Shown in pieces: positions 56,055 through 64,000 of a stretch of DNA of 64,000 nucleotides. The stretch's first letter is position 1, and each line of letters starts with the position of its first letter. The notes under the pieces were generated by a model. The model did not search any database, was not told the origin of the DNA, and worked only from the letters and a program-made list of their open reading frames with translations. Origin of the DNA: Eurosta solidaginis (Eukaryota > Arthropoda > Insecta > Diptera > Tephritidae); assembly GCF_040869045.1 (NCBI RefSeq), contig NC_090323.1:170522083-170586082 (forward strand). Direction: 5' to 3'. Made by a program: the position numbers and the translations under genes.

Positions 56055-56480
56055 CACTGGTCGACGGCCAAAATTTACCAGAGACGCCGTTATGAAATTC
56101 GTATGTAAAACCACCCCCTGATTTCGAAAATCGAGTTCATTTTTGATTCTATGGTACCTTTTTTGAGATATTTGCAATCTGCCGTTATTCGAAAAAACCA
56201 AAAAGATGGCTCCATTTAGTTACGTATATCTCACGAACGGGTCAAGCAATTGCAAATAAGTTTACACAATCGGAAAGACGATAAATTTGCTATAAATGCA
56301 TCATACATTGTTTTTTGCTCAACGATATAGTTTTCGAGATATTAGCTCATCATTTCAGATTTTTGTTTTTTTTTTTTATGAAAAAATATGAAAAAAATTA
56401 CTCTTTGCGAGGGCAGCATTCCAAAACCACAACTTTTTTTCCAAATATTTTTTATCTACGTGAAGCTCTGTTTAATTAGA

Positions 56481-57088
56481 AATAAAATTAAAGAAAAAAA
56501 AACTTTTTTAAAAATAAGCTTTTATTATTTTGGTTAATAAAATTAACTAAAAAGTAAACAATAAATTGACTCTAAAGAAATATAACACTTTATAAGTTCA
56601 TTGTAAACTTAAACGATAATTAGGGTTTTTCGTCTGCGACAAAAAAAAATCTATATTATACATAATTGTATATTTTTAACATTAAAACTTTACACCTAAA
56701 TTATTAAATCTTACAGTTTATATCACAGTCCTAATTGTTCTAATAAAAAACGTGTTAAATTTTGATGGTATAATTAAGAACATTTAGGATCTCCTTTTCT
56801 TGCTATCGCAATGTAACACGCTTTTATTAGAACAATTAGGACTGTGATATAAACTGTAAGATTTAATAATTTAGGTGTAAAGTTTTAATGTTAAAAATAT
56901 ATAATTATGTACAATATAGAATTTTTTTTGTCGCAGACGAAAAAGCCTAATTATCGTTTAAGCTTACAATGAACTTATAAAGTGTTATATTTCTTTAGAG
57001 TCAATTTATTGTTTACTTTTTAGTTAATTTTATTAACCAAAATAATAAAAGCTTATTTTTAAAAAAGTTGTTTTTTCTTTAATTTTAT
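56481..57088. repeat. Long hairpin (foldback/MITE) with about 277-bp arms
   Basis: Left arm 56481-56758 and right arm 56814-57088 are near-perfect inverse repeats (CCTAATTGTTCTAATAAAA at 56741 against TTTTATTAGAACAATTAGG at about 56823), separated by a 55-bp loop. No coding capacity. Confidence 0.88.
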
Positions 57089-57099
57089 TTTTTACTTTT

Positions 57100-58300
57100 T
57101 AGTTCGTTTTATTAACAAGTAATAGAAGCTTGTTCTTATAAAAGCTTTAAATATAAGTATAGGGGGTGAAACAAAAACACATATATCAGTTACATCTGCG
57201 TATAATGCGTATTGGAATTTATTAGTACACATTTTATGCGCAGCAACTTCAGAGGTGTATTTAAAGTTTAAAGCATTTTAAATATAAGTATTGAAGTCAT
57301 GAGCCTGGGCATTCGCGCAATTTTAGTGATGTAAATTGCATGGCGCCAGCGCCAATGCGGTGCCAGCTCAATGGTAGCTCATTGACGAAATTACTCCAAG
57401 CGAATTTTTGACGCTTCTTAGTAGTGAGTGCGTAGTACATTTTACTTGCGCTATTGAGTGAAAAGACTTTTGTGTGTCAGGCACGAGTTTGGTGTTATTG
57501 GCGCTACTGGCAGTGATGACACTGAGCTGTTGACGGTAGCGCTGGTAGTTCAGATTTTGAATCAGAGAAAGAATTGATGACCCGTGTGAATTATTATGGC
57601 TTTGGCCGTGTAAATTATTATGGTGTATTTGTATATTTTAGATTTAATGCACAATTAATGTTTGTGTGTTTGAGCGGCCAAATAATAACAGTAGTATTGC
57701 TAAAGTGCTGCTTAGTTGATGGAATGCCGCTAATTTCTTAGCGATGATCAGCAGATTGTCAATATTTCGTTCAACGTACGCGCGAAATTGCTACATCTGC
57801 TCAAATTTTCCAAAGATTTTCCATTCTTGATTTAACTTAAGCTGTTATGCCAATATTTTTCAGCCAGCTTTTTTCAAATAGGTAATTTTTCCAAAAGCAA
57901 AATAAATTACAGAAAAGATTACAGGGTTAAACAGCCTTAAAAATTCAGCTATGTTGGTTATACACAGAAATACAACAGAGGGTTGTGTCTCCGCTTTTCG
58001 CAAGCGATGAGATTCACCACGCGTGACACGTGATTCACCACGTCCAAATATCACAATCCACGGATAGGTACCGGCGTGTTTGTATGGGACTTAGGCTGTT
58101 ATGCCAAAGTAAATACAAATCTTTACCGATAACTGTGTTATCGATTAATTTATCGAATTCTAACAAAGTAATATTGCATTGTCATCGGAGTTATACATGT
58201 GTGCAAAATTTCAGCTCAATCGGACACCGGGAAGTGTATCAAATTTAACTTGCAAGATTCCATTACAGACAACAAAAGTGAAAGTAAATAAAAGCTTATA
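57100..58300. other. Interior of the CACTGG element, non-coding
   Basis: No transposase-like frame on either strand. Short GGCGCTACTGG-type GC patches occur near 57345-57560, but nothing recognisable. Confidence 0.4.
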
Positions 58301-58603
58301 AAAAAGCAACGACCCGTTCGTGAGATATACGTAATTAAATGGAGCCATCTTTTTGGTTTTTTCGAATAACGGTAAATTGCAAATATCTCAAAAACGGTAC
58401 CATAGAATCAAAAATGAACTCGAGTTTCGAAATCAGGGGGTGGTTTTACATACGAATTTCATAACGGCGTCTCTGGTAAATTTTGGCCGTCGACCAGTGT
58501 TGTTAATGAGACGTTAATTGATTGGAGACTTAAACTTCCGTTCATCCTTCCCATATTCGTAAAATTTAGTGATTTCTATAGCAATTTCACACAGAGGATT
58601 AAT

Positions 58604-58852
58604 GAATTCTGTGGCAATTTCAAAAAACAACCCAATTCGAGTTAGGATAATGGCGGGACATAGACCTTTATCTGAAAAGCTAGCCACAATTCACCATTGT
58701 AATTTCCTATATTTTGTAGCAGCCATTTGGCGCTAGGACTATGAGTGAGTAACGCAAGGAGATCTGTAGCAGATTTCTGTTATGAAGCCAGAATATCACT
58801 TTTATCCTAACAAGAATTAGGTTGTTTTTTCAAATTGCCACAGAAATAATTA
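58604..58852. repeat. Small MITE-like inverted repeat
   Basis: Arms of about 47 bp: TCTGTGGCAATTTCAAAAAA with CAACCCAATTC-AGTTAGGATAA at 58604-58650, and its inverse (TTATCCTAACAAGAATTAGG, TTTTCAAATTGCCACAGA) at about 58801-58848. Spacer about 150 bp without coding sequence. Confidence 0.7.
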
Positions 58853-58975
58853 GCCAAGTTTTCTACATTCAAGCTCTTAATAAACCCTATGTTCCATACA
58901 AAATACAAATTCCTAATTATCTCATTATTGCTTTATTGAGTGCCTAATGGATTCAAAAATCTAGAGGTTATTTAT

Positions 58976-59214
58976 TCATTAGTGGATTGTGTGAATAAAA
59001 AATAAGTATAAACCTCTAGATTCAGGAATTGGGCACAAAGCAAATATTTGGCTGTTTTGAAAGAAAATTTCTTAGTTATTTGTTTATATATTTGCACAGC
59101 TTAATTGTGCTCTTGAATTGAGAAAGGCCATTTGATATAATGTTTGTATTTTTAATGAAGAAACACAGAAAAGTATAAAAGCGACACTAATTAGTTTTAT
59201 CTGTTTGAATTTTT
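58976..59214 (+). repeat. Left arm of inverted duplication flanking HINE copy 2
   Basis: It reads CATTAGTGGATTGTGTGAA ... AAATATTTGGCTGTTTTGAA ... GTATAAAAGCGACACTAATT ... TTTTATCTGTTTG. The inverse appears at 62129-62360, perhaps 85-90% alike. The TATAAAAG at 59174-59181 with a downstream ATCTGTTTG resembles an insect core promoter pointing right. Confidence 0.75.
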
Positions 59215-59215
59215 A

Positions 59216-62128
59216 ACAAGTAAGGAAGGCTAAGTTCGGGTGTAACCGAACATTACATACTCAGTTGAGAGCTGTGGAGACAAAGTAAGGGAAAATCACC
59301 ATGTTGTAAAAAGAACCTAGGGTAACCCTGGAATGTGTTTGTATGACATGTGTATCAAATGGAAGGTATTAAAGAGTATTTTAAGAGGAAGTGGACCATA
59401 GTTCTATAGATGGACGCCATTTAGGGATATCGCCATAAGGGTGAACCAGGCCTGACTTTAGAATTTGTTTGTACGATATGGGTATCAAATGAAATGTGTT
59501 AATGATAATTTTAAAAGGGAGTGGGCCTAAGTTCTATAGGTGGACGCCTTTTCGAGATATCGACATAAAGGTGGACCAGGGGTGACTCTAGAATTTATTT
59601 TGTACGATATGGGTATCAAATAAAAGGTATTAATGAGTATTTTAAAAGGGCGTGGGCCTAAGTTCTGTAGATGGACGCCGTTTCGAGATATCGCCATAAA
59701 GGTGGACCAGGGGTGACTCTAGAATTTATTTTGTACGATATGGGTATCAAATGAAAGGTATTAATGAGTACTTTAAAAAGGCGTGGGCCTAAGTTCTATA
59801 GATGGACGCCGTTTCGAGATATCGCCTTAAAGTTGGATCAGGGGTGACTCTAGAATTTGTTTGTACGATATGAGTATCAAATGAAAGGTGTTAATGAGTA
59901 TTTTAAGAGGGCGTGGGCCTTAGTTCTATATGTGGACGCCTTTTCGAGATATCGCCATAAAGGTCGACTAGGGGTGACTCTAGAATTTGTTTGTACTATA
60001 TGGGTATAAAATGAAAGGTGTTAATGAGTATTTTGAAAGGGAGTGGGCCCTAATTCTATAGGTGGACGCCTTTTCGGAATATCGTTATAAAAGTGGACCA
60101 GGGTTGACTTTAGAATGCGTTTGTACAATATGGGTATCAAACGAAAGGTGTTAATAAGTGTTTTAAAAGGGAGTGGGCCTTAGTTCTATAGGTGGACGCC
60201 TTTTCGGAATATCGTTATAAAAGTGGACAAGGGTTGACTTTAGAACGTGTTTGTATAATATGGGTATGAAATGAAAGGTGTTAATGAGTATTTTAAAAAG
60301 GCGTGGGCCTTAGTTCTATAGGTGGACGCCTTTTCGAGGTATCGCCATAAAGGTGCACCAGGGGTGACTCTAGAATTTGTTTGTACGATATGGGTATCAA
60401 ATGAAAGGTGTTAATGAGTATTTTAAAAGGGCGTGCGCCTTAGTTTTATAGGTGGACGCTTTTTCGAAATATCGCCATAAAGGTGTACCAGGGGTGACTC
60501 TAGAATTTGTTTGTACGATATGGGTATCAAATGAAAGGTGTTAATGAGTATTTTAAAAAGGAGTGGGCCTTAGTTCTATAGGTGGACGCCTTTTCGGAAT
60601 ATCGTTATAAAAGTGGACCAGGGGTGACTCTAGAATGCGTTTGTATAATATGGGTATCAAATGAAAGGTGTCACTCTAGAATGTGTTTGTACGATATGGG
60701 TATCAAATTAAAGGTATTAATGAGGGTTTTAAAAGGGAGTTGCCCTTAGTTGTATATGTGAAGGCGTTTTCAAGATATCGACCAAAATGTGGACCAGGGT
60801 GATCCAGAACATCATCTGTCGGGTACCGCTAATTTATTTATATATGTAATACCACGAACAGTATTCCTTCCAAGATTCCAAGGGCTTTTGATTTCGCCCT
60901 GCAAAACTTTTTCATTTTCTTCTACTTAATATGGTAGGTGTCACACCCATTTTACCAAGTTTTTTTCTAAAGTTATATTTTGCGTCAATAGACCAATACA
61001 ATTACCATATTTCATCCCTTTTTTCGTATTTGGTATATAATTATGGCATTTTTTTCATTTTTCGTAATTTTCGATATCGAAAAAGTGGGCGTGGTCATAG
61101 TCGGATTTCGGCCATTTTTTACACCAATACAAAGTGAGTTCAGATAAGTACGTGAACTGAGTTTAGTAAAGATATATCGATTTTTGCTCAAGTTATCGTG
61201 TTAACGGCCGAGCGGAAGGACAGACAGTCTACTGTGTATAAAAACTGAGCGTGGCTTCAACCGATTTCGCCCTTTTTCACAGAAAACAGTTATCGTCCTA
61301 GAATCTAAGCCTCTACCAAATTTCACATGGATTGGTAAATTTTTGTTCGACTTATGGCATTAAAAGTGTCCTAGACAAATTAAATGAAAAAGGGCGGAGC
61401 CACGCCGGTTTTGAAATTTCCTTTTATTTTTGTATTTTGTTGTACCGTATCATTACTGGAGTTGAATGTTGACATAATTTACTTATATACTGTAAAGATA
61501 TTAACTTTTCTTTTAAAATTTGAATTTAAAAAAAAAAATTTTAAAAAGTGGGCGTGGTCGTTCTCCGATTTTGCTAATTTTTATTAAACAGGCATATAGT
61601 AATAAGTGTAACGTTCCTGCCAAATTTCATCATGATATCTTCAACGACTGCCAAATTACAACTTGCAAAACTTCTAAATTACCTTCTTTTAAAAGTGGGC
61701 GGTGCCACGCCCTTTGTCCAAAATTTTACTAGTTTTCTATTCTGCGTCATAAGCTCAACTCACCTACCAAGTTTCATCGCTTTATCCGTATTTGGTAAGG
61801 AATTATCGCACTTTTTCGATTTTTTGAAATTTTCGATATCGAAAAAGTGGGCGTGTTATTGTCCGATATCGTTCATTTTAAATAGCGATCTGAGATGAGT
61901 GCCCAGGAACTTACATACCAAATTTCATCAAGATACCTCAAAATTTACTCAAGTTATCGTGTTAACGGACAGACGGACGGACGGACATGGCTCAATCGAA
62001 TTTTTTTTCGATACTGATGATTTTGATATATGGAAGTCTATATCTATCTCGATTCCTTTATACCTGTACAACCAACCGTTATCCAATCAAAGTTAATATA
62101 CTCTGTGAGCTCTGCTCAACTGAGTATA
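59216..62128 (-). mobile_element. HINE copy 2
   Basis: The same termini as copy 1: plus-strand left end CAAGTAAGGAAGGCTAAG with the hairpin GTTCGGGTGTAACCGAAC, right end CTCTGTGAGCTCTGCTCAAC then TGAGTATA. About 12 units of the 128-bp minisatellite lie at 59290-60830, followed by the same 1.3-kb unique 5' portion (for example TTTCATCATGATATCTTCAA near 61625). The SINE of copy 1 is absent, so the empty site can be read near 60850. No protein is encoded; the GTGGGCG-rich frames are accidental. Confidence 0.7.
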
Positions 62129-62360
62129 ACAAACAGATAAAACTAATTAGTGTAGCTTTTATACTTTTCTGTGTTTGTTCATTAAAATGCATGCATTATA
62201 TCACATGGCCTTTCTTAATTCAATAGTACAATTAAGCTGTGAAAATATATAAACAAATCACTAGGAAATGTTCTTTTCAAAACAGCCAAATATTTGCTTT
62301 GTGCCCATTTCCTGAATCTAGAAGTGTCTGCCTATTTGCTATTCACACAATCCACTAATG
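62129..62360 (-). repeat. Right arm of the inverted duplication, upstream of the protease homologue gene
   Basis: Inverse copy of 58976-59214. It ends at CACAATCCACTAATG, directly before the TATA box at 62361. It probably contains the proximal upstream control region of the gene, and on the minus strand a second TATAAAAG (62156-62163). Confidence 0.75.
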
Positions 62361-62368
62361 TATAAATA
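62361..62368 (+). promoter_or_regulatory. TATA box of serine protease homologue gene
   Basis: TATAAATA is 67 bases upstream of the last base before the ATG at 62435. Transcription would start about 30 bases downstream, near 62390-62395, giving a 5' leader of about 40 bases. Confidence 0.7.
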
Positions 62369-62434
62369 GCGCCTACAAAACTTGTCTTGATTTACTCAAT
62401 ATCTAACAAGCGTCTAAAAAAGTTATCATTTAAA

Positions 62435-63187
62435 ATGGGTTTCCAAAATTATATCGTGCTGCTCTTGGTCGCGCTTACCTTCCCTTTCACCTACGCGAAT
62501 GGGGAGTTTCGCACTGGAGATGGCAGTTCTAGCAGTTCTGTGAATACAGAGGAGGAAACACCACATGTGCTATATGTGGTGGCAATATATAAAAACGGAC
62601 GTTATGTTTGCACAGGTTCACTGATAACTATGGAATTCGTAGTTACAGCTATAGAATGCCTAGACAGAGATGAAGATACACAGATCACAGTTCAAGCTGG
62701 TGTAAACAGTATATCTCCAAGAGTATATACCATGGAGGAAGGGCCAATTCGCGACGCGATTCATTTTATTATTGAAGAACTTACGGGAAGCAATGATATA
62801 GATTTAGGTATAATTCAAGTGGGACCCCCCTTTAACAAGATTCCTACATTAAGAACAATAAAACTTTGCGAAACTAGTTTACAACAGGACGAGCAAATGC
62901 AAGTTATTGGATGGCATAAGCGAAGTGGTACTAATCTCCTTTCTACTAGCGAAACTATAGGAAAAAGGGGCCTTTGTCATCGTAATTTCGAAGGGCTAGG
63001 TATAACAAGTACGTTTTATGGATTCAAATCAACACGTAACGTAGATCCTGGAGCACCGGGCGTTGTGGGCGGAGCTCTTTGTGCTGTGGCAGGATCTTAT
63101 TACGGTGCTTCGTCAAGGCTATATACAGATTTATCTTATCAAAGTGCTGCTCTATTATTTGTAAAAGTAAAAACGGGATGTACATAA
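62435..63187 (+). CDS. Secreted serine protease homologue, catalytically inactive (SPH)
   Basis: 250 residues, intronless in this window. ATG 62435 is chosen because it opens a clear signal peptide (NYIVLLLVALTFPFTYANG, cleavage near residue 22) and sits behind a TATA box. The chymotrypsin-like fold is recognisable: VVAIYKNGRYVCTGSLIT (residues 48-65), a TAIEC in place of TAAHC (71-75), NDIDLGIIQV (120-129) for the Asp region, and GAPGVVGGALC (206-216) in place of GDSGGPLVC. So His57 is Glu74 and Ser195 falls on Pro208; only the Asp (D121) remains. Cys59 and Cys75 can form the family's His-loop disulfide. It cannot be a protease. In flies such homologues occur in haemolymph, gut and seminal fluid; the job of this one is unknown. 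Confidence 0.85.
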   Translation: MGFQNYIVLLLVALTFPFTYANGEFRTGDGSSSSSVNTEEETPHVLYVVAIYKNGRYVCTGSLITMEFVVTAIECLDRDEDTQITVQAGVNSISPRVYTMEEGPIRDAIHFIIEELTGSNDIDLGIIQVGPPFNKIPTLRTIKLCETSLQQDEQMQVIGWHKRSGTNLLSTSETIGKRGLCHRNFEGLGITSTFYGFKSTRNVDPGAPGVVGGALCAVAGSYYGASSRLYTDLSYQSAALLFVKVKTGCT

Positions 63188-63234
63188 GTGTTGTCATAAA
63201 TTAAATGCTGTCATAATATTATGTAATACTACTA

Positions 63235-63240
63235 AATAAA
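63235..63240 (+). terminator. Poly(A) signal of the protease homologue gene
   Basis: AATAAA lies 48 bases after the stop codon, giving a 3' UTR of roughly 70-80 bases. No competing signal is closer. Confidence 0.6.
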
Positions 63241-63442
63241 TAGTACAGAGAGCGTAAAATCGCAAACAACAGAGTGCTGATAGATTTCTATTAAATTGTT
63301 TTCGTTTTTCTTTTCCATGAGGAGGTGCACCTAAATTATACATTTTTATTGTAAAACTTAAACTGCTACAATCAAAATACTTCGTGAATTAAAAACTCAT
63401 CGCGCACATATTGTTGTAGCAATATCGGACTATTACATATAC

Positions 63443-63562
63443 AACTGCTGAGTGGAGCATCGCCCTATCTCGGCTGAAAGCCCCATTACAGAATTTTTTG
63501 TATAAATGCCCGTTTTCGAAATGGTGGCTGAGATAGGGTGACATTCCACTCAGCAGTCGAAA
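63443..63562. repeat. Hairpin-forming inverted repeat
   Basis: ACTGCTGAGTGGAGCATCGC followed by CCTATCTC (63443-63470) pairs with GAGATAGGGTGACATTCCAC and TCAGCAGT (about 63532-63559), with a few mismatches and a loop of about 60 bases. It may be a short MITE or an RNA structure; the minus-strand frame across it is not convincing. Confidence 0.6.
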
Positions 63563-64000
63563 TGGCGATGTTTTTATGGTACTATCTACAAAGAAATTTT
63601 GATGATTGCGATTTAATAAAAAGTTTTGGTTATATTCATTTAAAGTGTGATAAATTAAGTTGTTACTTTCTTTGCTGACCTCAACCAAACTCATAAATTT
63701 ACTTCTATTTCACCAGTTATGAGTTGACAAAAAATTAATACTCTTCTCTTAAAACTCATTGAAATATTTATCGCTTTTTATAATATTAAACAAGGTAAAA
63801 TTGACATCTCTCCAACTTCATAATCAAGGGTGCTAGGCACGATCCCTATTGGATGAATTGCAGCCAGGGGGTATTTTCCCCATACCCATCCCCCATAATG
63901 GTTGCCACAGCAAGGGGCGATGTTGTAGCCGAGATTTTTATCCCCACTTTTAACATTAAACCGATGAGCCCGCCTTGTTGGACAGGTGGTCGAACGACCA
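63563..64000. other. Intergenic sequence, nothing recognised
   Basis: The last 170 bp is more GC-rich (CCCCATACCCATCCCCCATA) and looks like the edge of another element, but no motif or frame can be named. Confidence 0.35.

Larger units (their letters stand above)
56055..58499. mobile_element. Non-autonomous DNA element with 189-bp terminal inverted repeats (CACTGG family, copy B)
   Basis: The ends CACTGGTCGACGGCC and GGCCGTCGACCAGTG are exact inverses, and complementarity continues through GACGCCGTTATGAAATTCG and ATCTCACGAACGGGTC, giving arms 56055-56243 and 58311-58499. The interior has no transposase and carries a second, unrelated hairpin (56481-57088). Flanks AGCGATAA and TTGTTAAT do not form an obvious duplication, so superfamily is undecided. 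Confidence 0.75.

Noticed and set aside
63389..63694. 101-codon minus-strand frame
   Set aside because: It runs across the hairpin at 63443-63562, has no domain features, and its composition is not convincing.

Overview
The window looks like heterochromatin-like, transposon-dense DNA from a dipteran insect, most likely a tephritid fruit fly. The reasons are AT-rich sequence, fly-type retroelements (two Ty3/gypsy, one copia with the internal initiator-tRNA primer site, one LOA/I-type LINE), Helentron-type non-autonomous elements (HINEs), a tRNA-derived SINE, and eukaryotic TATA, splice and poly(A) signals. The species assignment is inference from general family knowledge, not from a database match. 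Host coding content is small: one exon of a probable RhoGEF-type protein (7732-8771, minus) and one complete small gene for a secreted, apparently inactive serine protease homologue (62435-63187, plus).

Layout. 1-10198 holds two tRNA-derived repeat fragments, a 5'-truncated LINE with a frameshift (2103-5495), dispersed repeats and the host exon. From 10199 to 53035 I read one enormous Helentron-like element. Its 5' end (palindromic ATACCTTTCATG end) is at 10199, and its 3' end (inverted copy of that terminus, a GC hairpin, then CTTACTTG-TT) is at about 52980-53035. The interior has expanded into about 18 kb of roughly 152-bp satellite monomers, partly organised into 2.5-2.8 kb higher-order units. 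Three younger elements split it, each inserted in a TATATA tract: gypsy-1 (14188-24535, itself carrying a copia element in its 3' LTR), a hAT element with about 1.4-kb inverted arms (27098-35690, 8-bp target duplication GTATATAT), and gypsy-2 (44016-49829, intact gag-pol, near-identical LTRs). The hAT carries a HINE with a 128-bp minisatellite, and that HINE carries a SINE, so the nest is four levels deep.

53036-58975 is a mosaic of a HINE fragment, two members of a CACTGG-ended inverted-repeat family, a 157-bp tandem array with CTCF-like motifs, a 280-bp-arm hairpin and a small MITE. 58976-62360 is an inverted duplication of a promoter-like segment with a second full HINE at its centre. Its right arm ends exactly at the TATA box of the serine protease homologue. 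The final 800 bp contains that gene's poly(A) signal, a structured hairpin and no further recognised gene.

The mobile elements work independently. Gypsy-2 is the only one whose coding region appears complete. Gypsy-1 has a single-base frameshift, copia has lost its RT motif A, and the hAT transposase is truncated with nonsense codons.
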